A stretch of DNA of 64,000 bases, from positions 1 to 64,000 of the forward strand of contig NZ_NCXM01000002.1 of NCBI RefSeq assembly GCF_002104765.1. The letters run 5' to 3'. Source of the DNA: Mycolicibacterium vulneris (GTDB lineage: Bacteria; Actinomycetota; Actinomycetes; Mycobacteriales; Mycobacteriaceae). Under the pieces are notes generated by a model, which was not told the DNA's origin, made no database searches, and worked only from the letters and a program-made list of their open reading frames with translations. This document shows positions 56,633 to 64,000 of the stretch, piece after piece (positions within the stretch are counted from its first letter, which is position 1; each line of letters starts with the position of its first letter). Made by a program: the position numbers and the translations under genes.

Positions 56633-58465
56633 TCAGGCCGCCCGGGGGACCGGCTGCTTGTCCTCCACCGGTTCCGGCTCGGCGATGGAGTTGTTGAGCC
56701 GGCCGGCACCCCAGGTCAAGCCGCCGATCACCATGAGCGTCAGGAACAGCACCACGATCCCGCCCGCGGTAAACAACCAGGCCGGCGCGTTCTGGTCGCG
56801 TTCGCGCTGCAGAATTGTGACTTCCAGGACGAACGGCCGCGTGCTCGATGGCAGCGCGGGGACCTCGGGGGCCGGAATGGCGGCGTCCGCCGGTTCCCAG
56901 ATCGGCACGGCCGTCATTGTGCGGCCGTCCTGGACTCGCAGCAGGGTCTTCCATTCCCCCCACACCGGAACCGGCTGGGTGGAGCGGTAGTGCCCGGGCC
57001 CGACCTTGGCGAGCCGGTCGATGACCAGGCCGCGGTCGTTATTCATGCGCCCCTGCCAGGACAGGATCGTCAGCCAGTCCGGATGGTCGCTGACCATGTC
57101 GGCGGGTAGGAGTTGTACGTCGGCCGACACCATGCGCTGCCCCGGTGCACTGGGCAGATCGGTCAGCGTGACGGTGGCGTTGTTCTTGCCCGGCACCACG
57201 ATGTGCAGGCCGTTGGCCACCGCGCCGCCGATCACCAAAACCGTCACCACGATCACCGAGATGCCGATGGCGCGCCCCGGGAGGCGCTGTCCGGTGAGCA
57301 CCATGCCGAACATGGCGCCGCACATACCCATCAGGATCGCCACCGGCACCGCCGTCGCCAGGGCCTCACCCCACATGCTGGTCGGCCACGGGTAGTGGTA
57401 GACCGCCGAGATCCACAGCGATTCCAGGAACAGCCCGACGGACCCCACGCCCAGGCCGGCGATGGCGCCAAACACGACGGGGCGCTTGAAAAGCGGGGTC
57501 AGCGCGATCAGCTCGACCACCAGAGCGGGGCCGAGGTAGAGCGGGAACCAGTTGATCGGGGCTCCGAGTATCGGCCCGACCAGCAGGGCGACCCCGCCAC
57601 GCAGGGCGATGGCGAAGACGGCCGCGATCAGGGCCGCACCCCGCCCCATGGTGGTGCGCGCGGCGACCGCCGTCAGAGCCGCCGCGCCGGCGATCAGCAT
57701 GGGCTGGAACACCAGGCGGAATTGTGGAACGCCGAAGTCAAACTCGATCTGATACACCGATAAGCCGATGAACAACCCGCCGAAGGACAGGTAGCGCAGG
57801 AAGGTGATGAAGACGCCGTGGTAGACATCCTCGCCTTCGGCGGCCTCACCTTCGCGTTCCAGCATCAGCACCGCGAACAGCGAAAAGCAGGCACCGCCGA
57901 TCATCATCAAATGCGTTGGCCCCCAGAGGGTTACGTCTTGGCCGAAGATGCGGTGCCAGATGTCGTCGAGCGGGAACCCGACCATCGCGTACAGCCCGCA
58001 ACCGGCCATCAGCACGCCGCCCACGGGTGCGTGCCAGTTTCGCGTGATGCGCACCGCCGCCGGGCCGGGCTGGTCGAACGGCAGCACGACCGCCGTCATC
58101 CCGCCCAGGAAGATGCCGAACAGTCCGATGATGATGAAGTAGTGCGCCGGATTGGCCAGCGGCCCGGGGTCGCGGCCGTTGCCGATATGCCAGCTGACGT
58201 CCCAGATGAAACCGAACAGCGCGCAGATGATGGATGTGGTGAACACCAGAACCGGCAGGGCGACCCAGCCGGGCCGGTGGAATTTATCGCCGACTTTGTC
58301 GGCGACGCGCGTCAACCAATGAATGCGGTGGGTGCGATGGGCATAGCCCACCCATAGCAATAGCAGGGTGATCACCACCGCGGCGATCGACAGCCCGATC
58401 ACCTGATTCAGCCCCGCGCCGCGCGCGGGTGCCTCAGCAACAATCACCAGTTCATTCGACCGCAT
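56633..58465 (-). CDS. Large His-rich polytopic membrane protein, 610 aa, unknown function
   Basis: ATG 58465 with GGGAGG upstream gives 610 residues. About twelve spans occupy residues 20-420. The rest is an extracytoplasmic domain (VNGL...TLTDLPSAPGQRMVSADVQL, NNDRGLVIDRLAKVGPGHY) ending in one more span and a charged tail. Histidines and Trp sit at membrane edges: DVSWHIGNGRDPGPLANPAH, TRNWHAPVGG, DDIWHRIFGQ, WGPTHLMMIGG and AVYHYPWPTSMW, which suggests a metal or haem site. I do not recognise the family. It is followed 4 bp later by the cupredoxin-like lipoprotein gene. Confidence 0.72.
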   Translation of the reverse strand: MRSNELVIVAEAPARGAGLNQVIGLSIAAVVITLLLLWVGYAHRTHRIHWLTRVADKVGDKFHRPGWVALPVLVFTTSIICALFGFIWDVSWHIGNGRDPGPLANPAHYFIIIGLFGIFLGGMTAVVLPFDQPGPAAVRITRNWHAPVGGVLMAGCGLYAMVGFPLDDIWHRIFGQDVTLWGPTHLMMIGGACFSLFAVLMLEREGEAAEGEDVYHGVFITFLRYLSFGGLFIGLSVYQIEFDFGVPQFRLVFQPMLIAGAAALTAVAARTTMGRGAALIAAVFAIALRGGVALLVGPILGAPINWFPLYLGPALVVELIALTPLFKRPVVFGAIAGLGVGSVGLFLESLWISAVYHYPWPTSMWGEALATAVPVAILMGMCGAMFGMVLTGQRLPGRAIGISVIVVTVLVIGGAVANGLHIVVPGKNNATVTLTDLPSAPGQRMVSADVQLLPADMVSDHPDWLTILSWQGRMNNDRGLVIDRLAKVGPGHYRSTQPVPVWGEWKTLLRVQDGRTMTAVPIWEPADAAIPAPEVPALPSSTRPFVLEVTILQRERDQNAPAWLFTAGGIVVLFLTLMVIGGLTWGAGRLNNSIAEPEPVEDKQPVPRAA

Positions 58466-58577
58466 CGTCGTGCCTCCCAACCGCGCCGGGCTGCCCCGGA
58501 GGATCCGATTCCGTCAACCGCTTATTACTGCCAAGTAGGGTCGTGATTGTTTGTTTAATGCCCGGATCCAGGGCGCG

Positions 58578-58769
58578 TCAATCCCGCTCTTTGTCGAACG
58601 TGTCGGGATGGGAAGCGTCCTTGCCGCCGCCCGGGGTGTTCCGGCCTTCCCTGCGGTCGCGCAGCGCGATGTACAAGACCACCCCGACGACGATCACCGC
58701 AGGCAGAAACGCCGGCGCCGCCAACAGCAGGTAGTGGTGCGCTAGGAATTCGGCGTGCGGAGTCACCAT
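58578..58769 (-). CDS. Small single-span membrane protein, 63 aa, first gene of the cluster
   Basis: ATG 58769 (or GTG 58766) gives a 63-residue protein. It has a His-bearing N-terminus (TPHAEFLAHHY), one membrane span (LLLAAPAFLPAVIVVGVVLY) and a hydrophilic Gly/Asp-rich cytoplasmic tail. It lies 112 bp upstream of the 610-aa membrane protein on the same strand and next to a TACC-N4-GGTA palindrome. Probably an accessory subunit of the same membrane complex; no family is recognised. Confidence 0.6.
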   Translation of the reverse strand: MVTPHAEFLAHHYLLLAAPAFLPAVIVVGVVLYIALRDRREGRNTPGGGKDASHPDTFDKERD

Positions 58770-58776
58770 GGTCGTA

Positions 58777-58788
58777 TACCCATAGGTA
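58777..58788. promoter_or_regulatory. TACC-CATA-GGTA palindrome upstream of the membrane cluster
   Basis: A 12-bp dyad 7 nt upstream of the small membrane protein start. It resembles a shortened CsoR/RicR copper-repressor site (ATACCC...GGGTAT type) but with an imperfect right half (GGTAGG). Suggestive only. Confidence 0.35.
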
Positions 58789-58817
58789 GGTCGTGTACTT
58801 GGGCCGTTACCCTACTT

Positions 58818-58830
58818 TGAACACCTTTCA
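58818..58830. promoter_or_regulatory. Imperfect 13-bp dyad in the bioB promoter region
   Basis: TGAAC-ACC-TTTCA is one mismatch from a TGAAC-N3-GTTCA palindrome. It lies 6 nt after TACCCT (58807-58812), near the expected transcription start. The TetR-type biotin repressor BioQ is a candidate binder in mycobacteria, but its consensus could not be checked here. Confidence 0.3.
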
Positions 58831-58903
58831 TTCACCGCTGCCATCACACGTGGCAGATGTGTCCCCACGCGCGGACACGAAAAAGAGGCAAGGGGAGTAC
58901 CTG

Positions 58904-59941
58904 GTGACTCAAGCGGCAACTCGACCAACGGCCGAAATCGGCAACGACGAGGACATCCTGGCGGTGGCCCGGCAGCAGGTGCTGGAGGATGGCCAGGGAT
59001 TGAGCCGGGACCAGGTGCTGCGGGTGCTGCAACTGCCCGACGACCGCCTTGACGAGCTGTTGGCGCTGGCCCACGACGTGCGGATGCGCTGGTGCGGTCC
59101 CGAGGTCGAGGTCGAGGGCATCATCAGCCTGAAGACCGGCGGCTGCCCGGAGGACTGTCACTTCTGCTCGCAGTCGGGGCTGTTCGCGTCGCCGGTGCGC
59201 AGCGCGCGGCTCGACATTCCCAGCCTGGTCGAGGCGGCTAAGCAGACCGCCAAGTCCGGCGCCACCGAGTTCTGCATTGTGGCCGCCGTGCGCGGGCCCG
59301 ACGAGAGGCTGTTGGCCCAGGTCGCGGCCGGCATCGAGGCGATCCGCAATGAGGTCGAGATCAACATCGCCTGCTCGCTGGGGATGCTGACGGCCGAGCA
59401 GGTCGAGCAGCTCTCCGAAATGGGAGTGCACCGCTACAACCACAACCTGGAGACCGCCCGGTCGTACTTCACCAACGTGGTGACCACCCACAGCTGGGAA
59501 GAGCGCTGGGAGACGCTGTCGATGGTCCGCGACGCTGGCATGGAGGTCTGCTGCGGCGGCATCCTCGGCATGGGCGAGACCCTGGAACAGCGCGCGGAAT
59601 TCGCCGCCGAACTGGCCGAACTCGGCCCCGACGAGGTGCCGCTGAACTTCCTCAACCCGCGGCCCGGCACCCCGTTCGGCGACTTGGAGGTCATGCCGGC
59701 GAGCGAGGCGCTGAAGTCGGTGGCCGCGTTCCGGCTGGCGCTGCCCCGCACCATGCTGCGATTCGCCGGCGGCCGGGAGATCACGCTGGGCGACCTGGGT
59801 GCCAAGAAGGGCATCCTGGGCGGCATCAACGCCGTCATCGTCGGCAATTACCTGACCACGCTGGGCCGGCCCGCCGAATCCGACCTGGAATTGCTGGACG
59901 ACCTGCAGATGCCCCTCAAGGGGCTCAACGCCAGCTTGTAG
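58904..59941 (+). CDS. bioB: Biotin synthase
   Basis: Radical-SAM enzyme that inserts sulfur into dethiobiotin. GTG 58904 with AGGGGAG upstream gives 345 residues starting VTQAATRPT, as in M. tuberculosis BioB. The [4Fe-4S] motif is [10 protein letters not shown] (Cys81, Cys85, Cys88), and the [2Fe-2S] ligands lie in [10 protein letters not shown] and [26 protein letters not shown] and [10 protein letters not shown] are present. Separated from bioA-bioF-bioD by the membrane cluster; has its own promoter region with a small dyad. Confidence 0.97.
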   Translation: MTQAATRPTAEIGNDEDILAVARQQVLEDGQGLSRDQVLRVLQLPDDRLDELLALAHDVRMRWCGPEVEVEGIISLKTGGCPEDCHFCSQSGLFASPVRSARLDIPSLVEAAKQTAKSGATEFCIVAAVRGPDERLLAQVAAGIEAIRNEVEINIACSLGMLTAEQVEQLSEMGVHRYNHNLETARSYFTNVVTTHSWEERWETLSMVRDAGMEVCCGGILGMGETLEQRAEFAAELAELGPDEVPLNFLNPRPGTPFGDLEVMPASEALKSVAAFRLALPRTMLRFAGGREITLGDLGAKKGILGGINAVIVGNYLTTLGRPAESDLELLDDLQMPLKGLNASL

Positions 59942-59970
59942 GCCGGCTTCGCGGCTAGGGTTGGAGACTT

Positions 59971-60198
59971 GTGGTTGGCGATCTGGGCGCTGCGGTGGGT
60001 GCCGGCGTCTACAACGTCTACACCGGGGAATTAGGGGGCACCTCAGTGCCGACAGCGGCTCAGTTGGGTCTCGAGCCTCCGCGGTTCTGCGCGGCGTGCG
60101 GTCGCCGGATGGTGGTGCAGGTTCGCCCCGACGGCTGGCGCGCGCGCTGCTCGAGGCACGGTGAGGTCGATTCCGGCGATCTGGAGACGCAGCGGTGA
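59971..60198 (+). CDS. Small zinc-ribbon-like protein (Rv1590-like)
   Basis: GTG 59971 gives 75 residues. The C-terminal half contains [13 protein letters not shown] and ARCSRHGE, a CxxC...CxxH knuckle that should bind zinc. The preceding [15 protein letters not shown] segment looks Ser/Gly-rich and flexible. Lies 30 bp after bioB and overlaps the next gene by GTGA, the same three-gene order as bioB-Rv1590-Rv1591. Linked to biotin only by position. A TAGGGT box 10 nt upstream may give it a separate start. Confidence 0.8.
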   Translation: MVGDLGAAVGAGVYNVYTGELGGTSVPTAAQLGLEPPRFCAACGRRMVVQVRPDGWRARCSRHGEVDSGDLETQR

Positions 60199-60854
60199 CC
60201 GAGCCGGCCAAGTCCGATGCGCCCCTCGTCACCGTTTCTCGGCGGGCCCGCCTGCGCGCGCTCCTAATCGTGGCCCTGGGCTCGGCGGTCACCGGCCTGG
60301 TGATCGGTGGAGTGTGGGCGTGGATCGCCCCGCCGATTCGCGCCGTGGTGGCCCTCACCCGTTCGGGCGAGCGGGTCCATGACTATCTGGGCAACGAGTC
60401 GGAGCACTTCTTCGTCGCGCCGGCCCTGATGCTGGGGCTGCTGACCGTGCTGGCGGTGGTCGGCTCGGTCGGGGTGTGGCAGTGGCGCGAGCACCGCGGG
60501 CCGGCAATGGTCATCGCCCTGTCGGGCGGCATGGTTGCGGCGGCCGCCCTGGCCTCGGCGGTGGGGGCCGGGCTGGTTCGGCTGAGCTACGGCGACCTGA
60601 ACTTCGACGCGGTCCCGCTCACCAAGAGCCCGTCGGTCGCGTACGTCACGCAGGCGCCGCCGGTGTTCTTCTCGACCGGTCCGCTGCAGATCGCGGTGAC
60701 CCTGTTGTGGCCGGCCGGCATCGCGGCCCTGGTCTACGCCGTGCGGGCGGCCGCGGACGCCCGCGACGACCTGGGTGCGCTCCCGCCGGAGCCTAGGCCT
60801 TCCGAAGCGCTGCCGGTCGGAGGCGGAGGCGCCGCGGAAGCGCCCGTGTCATAG
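60195..60854 (+). CDS. Membrane protein, 219 aa (Rv1591-like)
   Basis: GTG 60195 overlaps the previous stop. Four hydrophobic spans: [58 protein letters not shown] and [18 protein letters not shown], with a short periplasmic loop after the third that contains [20 protein letters not shown]. This resembles the DUF2567 family of mycobacterial membrane proteins. Function unknown. Its last 6 bp overlap the end of the convergent lipase gene. Confidence 0.83.
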   Translation: MTEPAKSDAPLVTVSRRARLRALLIVALGSAVTGLVIGGVWAWIAPPIRAVVALTRSGERVHDYLGNESEHFFVAPALMLGLLTVLAVVGSVGVWQWREHRGPAMVIALSGGMVAAAALASAVGAGLVRLSYGDLNFDAVPLTKSPSVAYVTQAPPVFFSTGPLQIAVTLLWPAGIAALVYAVRAAADARDDLGALPPEPRPSEALPVGGGGAAEAPVS

Positions 60855-62189
60855 CGGGCGGCGGCCGATCTTGCGGCCCGTGACGACCTTGGCCGCGATC
60901 TTGAGCAGCCGGGCCATGCCGACGTAGGTCATCGGGTTGAACATCGTCGGCCACGTGGTGCGGACCAGGTGCTCGGTCAGCGGGCGGCCTTCGAACCGAT
61001 CCGTCAGCCAGCGCAGCGTCATCGGCGCCGACAGCGGGTGCAGCATCATGTGCTCGTTGAAGGCGTCGCGGTGGTAGGTGACGTGCGCGCCGCCGGCCGA
61101 ATACGCGTCGGCGAGCATGTCGATGTCGTGGACGTCGATCAGGTAGTCGTGCACGGCCTGCACGATCAGCACGGGGGGCGTGGGGACGGCGGCACCCAGC
61201 TTGATGTGGTCGAAGACGTAGGTGACTTCGGGGGTGGACAGGATCTGCTCGAGCGGCTGGTCGAGATAGTCGCCCATGTTCTTGCCGGCCATCCGCACCA
61301 CGGCTTCCACCGTCGTCATCTTCTCCAGCGAGTCGAGCAGGGCACGCCCCTCCTCGTTGGTGTGCTCGCGGATCACCCGGTCCAGATCGGGGTAGATGTG
61401 CGCGAGCGCGGCCACCACCAGCGCGGGAAGCCCGGACAGGAAGCTGCCGTTGAGCCGGCGGAAGGTATTGCCCAGGTCGCCGACGGGTGAGCCCAGCACC
61501 GCGCCGACGATATTCAGCTCGGGCGCGTATTCGGCGCACATCTCGGCGGCCCAGGCGCTGGCCAGTCCGCCACCGGAGTATCCCCACAGCCCGACGGGGG
61601 CGGCGGAGGACAGGTTGAGGCGCTCCGAGTTGCGCGCGGCCCGGATGCCGTCCAGGACGCGGTAGCCGGGTTCATACGGCGCGCCCCACAGGCCGCGCAG
61701 CCCTTCGTGGTCGGGCACGGAGACGGCCCACCCCTCGGCCACGGCGGCGGCGATCAGGAAGAGCTCGAACTGGCCGATGGCGCCCAGCGCCTTCGCCCGG
61801 CGCCGCAGCGCATAGGAGGGGAAGCAGCGCGACGAGACGGCGTCGATCGCGCACTGGTAGGACAGCAGCGGGCAGGCCTGGCCCGCAGCGAGGTCGGCGG
61901 GGGCGATCACCGTCGTGGCGGTGGCCTCCGGCTCGCCGTTCATGTCCATGGTCCGGTACAGCAGCTGGACGGCCTTGATGGGCTGCGGGATCAGGCCGAG
62001 GAACGCGAGCTCGACGTCGCGCGAGCGCAGCACGGTGCCGGGCTCGGCGTGCTGGAAGCCCAGCGGCGGTTGGTAGAACGGGTCGTCCGAAGGCAGCAGC
62101 GGACGCACCTTGTGCTGCAGTTCCTCGTGCGGCGGCCGGGCGATCCATTCCGCGCCCTGCGTGCCTGCGAGGTTGCCGAGCTCAGCCAT
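60849..62189 (-). CDS. Secretory-lipase-family alpha/beta hydrolase (Rv1592c-like)
   Basis: ATG 62189 with AAGGGAG upstream gives 446 residues ([20 protein letters not shown]); the 13-codon longer frame lacks a ribosome site. PF03583-type lipase: the oxyanion/lid segment [21 protein letters not shown], nucleophile elbow GYSGGG, the Asp in [13 protein letters not shown] and the catalytic His in [12 protein letters not shown]. No signal peptide is visible. Members hydrolyse acylglycerols or esters; Rv1592c is reported as an isoniazid-responsive lipase (recall). Convergent with Rv1591. Confidence 0.9.
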   Translation of the reverse strand: MAELGNLAGTQGAEWIARPPHEELQHKVRPLLPSDDPFYQPPLGFQHAEPGTVLRSRDVELAFLGLIPQPIKAVQLLYRTMDMNGEPEATATTVIAPADLAAGQACPLLSYQCAIDAVSSRCFPSYALRRRAKALGAIGQFELFLIAAAVAEGWAVSVPDHEGLRGLWGAPYEPGYRVLDGIRAARNSERLNLSSAAPVGLWGYSGGGLASAWAAEMCAEYAPELNIVGAVLGSPVGDLGNTFRRLNGSFLSGLPALVVAALAHIYPDLDRVIREHTNEEGRALLDSLEKMTTVEAVVRMAGKNMGDYLDQPLEQILSTPEVTYVFDHIKLGAAVPTPPVLIVQAVHDYLIDVHDIDMLADAYSAGGAHVTYHRDAFNEHMMLHPLSAPMTLRWLTDRFEGRPLTEHLVRTTWPTMFNPMTYVGMARLLKIAAKVVTGRKIGRRPL

Positions 62190-62350
62190 TGAGGCTCCCT
62201 TCGTGGACCACCCGGCATTCTCGCGCACGAACGGCAGGTAACCAAACGTAATCGCCGCAGTGTGCGCGACTCCTCGTCACTCCGGCCAGGTCAGAACGCT
62301 ACTGAAATTCGAATCGCCCCCACGTCGCCCGATGACGCTTTTCTGCCAGC

Positions 62351-63076
62351 CTAGCCTGGCAGCCCCGGCGGCCTGAGCGCGGCGAACTCGTCGGTGACCC
62401 GCAACGCCGCGTCGGTGAACCGGTACAGCGCGGCCGGGCGTCCGCCGCTGCGCCCGGATTGTGCGATGGTGCCGGTCGCCCGGATGACGCCGCGCCGGGC
62501 CAGCACTCGCTGCAGGTTCGTCGCGTCCACCTGATAGCCCAGCGCGGCGCCGTAGATGTCGCGCAGCGTGGAAAGCGCGAATTCCCTTGGCGCCAAAGCG
62601 AAGCCGATATTGGTGTAGGACAGCTTGGCGATCAGCCGGGTGCGGGCGTTGTCCACCATCTGACCGTGATCGAAGGCCATCGGCGGCAGGGAGTTCACCG
62701 GATGCCAGCGGGTGTCCGGCGGCAGCTCGGGGCTGGCGGGGGAGGGCACCAGGCCCAGGAACGTGGACGCGATCACGCGGGTGTCCGGCACCCGGTGCGG
62801 GTCGGAGAACACCGCGAGCTGTTCCAGGTGGGCCAGCTCTTTGAGGTCGACCTTCTCGGCCAGTTGGCGCCGGACCGAGGTGATCATGTCCTCGTCGTTG
62901 CGCAGCTGCCCGCCCGGCAGCGACCACTTGCCCTGTTGCGGCTCCCGGGCGCGCTGCCATAGCAGCACGTTCAACTGCGGTTTCGCCGTCCGGCGTCCCT
63001 TCGTAACCTGTCCGGTCACTTCGCGAACCTGGAACACGACCGCGAGCACTTCGTGAGCGGTGCTACCATGGACCAT
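62351..63076 (-). CDS. nrtR: NrtR/NdnR-type NUDIX regulator of NAD biosynthesis
   Basis: A transcriptional repressor of NAD genes that senses NAD-related metabolites. ATG 63076 gives 241 residues. The N-terminal NUDIX domain has a degenerate box: GGQLRNDE keeps G-x5-E, but the catalytic REUxEE reads RQLAEK (Glu71 to Gln, Glu75 to Lys), so it should bind without hydrolysing. A winged helix ([19 protein letters not shown]) follows. Divergent from nadA, with a perfect palindrome between them that contains its own TATAAT box 7 nt from the ATG, so autoregulation and a leaderless mRNA are likely. Matches Rv1593c. Confidence 0.92.
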   Translation of the reverse strand: MVHGSTAHEVLAVVFQVREVTGQVTKGRRTAKPQLNVLLWQRAREPQQGKWSLPGGQLRNDEDMITSVRRQLAEKVDLKELAHLEQLAVFSDPHRVPDTRVIASTFLGLVPSPASPELPPDTRWHPVNSLPPMAFDHGQMVDNARTRLIAKLSYTNIGFALAPREFALSTLRDIYGAALGYQVDATNLQRVLARRGVIRATGTIAQSGRSGGRPAALYRFTDAALRVTDEFAALRPPGLPG

Positions 63077-63083
63077 GTTTTCG

Positions 63084-63089
63084 ATTATA
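63084..63089 (-). promoter_or_regulatory. -10 box of nrtR inside the operator
   Basis: Consensus TATAAT on the minus strand, 7 nt before the ATG at 63076; leaderless arrangement. Confidence 0.6.
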
Positions 63090-63091
63090 AG
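63086..63091 (+). promoter_or_regulatory. -10 box of nadA inside the operator
   Basis: TATAAG on the plus strand predicts a start near 63098. The leader then holds AAAGGAG (63111-63117) before ATG 63123. Confidence 0.5.
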
Positions 63092-63122
63092 TCGAAAACC
63101 TCCTGGGCCGAAAGGAGCCGCC

Positions 63123-64000
<878 letters not shown>

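Larger units (their letters stand above)
63077..63099. promoter_or_regulatory. NrtR operator, shared by nrtR and nadA
   Basis: GTTTTCGA-N7-TCGAAAAC, two perfect 8-bp arms. The 7-bp centre TTATAAG forms part of the -10 boxes on both strands. The operator abuts the nrtR start codon. Confidence 0.85.

Noticed and set aside
62343..62362. Small dyad CTGCCAG...CTGGCAG over the nrtR stop as a terminator
   Set aside because: Only a 7-bp stem, followed on the nrtR strand by A residues and not U; not convincing as a terminator.

Overview
The window is high-GC DNA from a slow-growing Mycobacterium. Gene content and order match the M. tuberculosis segment running roughly from Rv1531/Rv1533 to nadA (Rv1594), as recalled from knowledge of that genome. 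The extra glycopeptidolipid-type peptide synthetase at the left edge points to the M. avium complex or a close relative. Rv numbers quoted below are from recall, not from a search.

Layout. 1-6.6 kb: the end of a giant non-ribosomal peptide synthetase (module end with epimerase, then C-A-T and a terminal reductase), closed by a perfect hairpin. 6.6-8.0 kb: an AT-richer stretch, a tiny zinc-ribbon-like gene and a graveyard of broken genes (an adenylation-domain relic, an AraC/glyoxalase relic). 8.0-19.6 kb: a CMD-family protein, a nitronate monooxygenase, a magnesium M-box leader with a short upstream ORF and a small protein, a terminator, the T-box leader and ileS, then dinX, ansA, lspA, an RluD-type synthase and a methyltransferase. 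20-28.4 kb: two short-chain dehydrogenases, an MMPL transporter, an SRPBCC protein and dnaE1. 28.5-40.5 kb: backbone genes (fadD11, plsB1, a Ddn-like F420 protein, ilvA) interleaved with regulator-enzyme pairs: MerR-VOC, TetR-flavin monooxygenase and MocR-PNPOx. 40.8-51 kb: the treX-treY-treZ trehalose operon, an OafA-like acyltransferase, the pseudoenzyme RipD and a membrane protein. 51-60.9 kb: biotin genes bioA-bioF-bioD, a 2H-phosphoesterase-like gene, a four-gene membrane/cupredoxin-like cluster, then bioB and two small conserved genes. 60.8-64 kb: a lipase, the NAD regulator nrtR and the start of nadA.

How it works together. Most genes are housekeeping: isoleucyl-tRNA charging, replication, lipoprotein maturation, trehalose from glycogen, biotin, NAD and isoleucine synthesis. 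Control elements are unusually readable. They include an M-box and a T-box only about 0.7 kb apart, palindromic operators between divergent tetR/monooxygenase and nrtR/nadA genes, a direct-repeat operator beside the MocR gene, and many TANNNT boxes placed 6-8 nt before start codons, which suggests leaderless mRNAs.

The least explained part is the 54.9-58.8 kb membrane cluster. It occupies the place where M. tuberculosis carries the phiRv1 prophage, and it contains a cupredoxin-like lipoprotein, two large polytopic proteins (one rich in histidines) and a small membrane protein, under a TACC-N4-GGTA palindrome. A family of short GC-rich repeats sits directly against stop codons at several loci. 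No tRNA, rRNA, intact insertion sequence or CRISPR array was seen.
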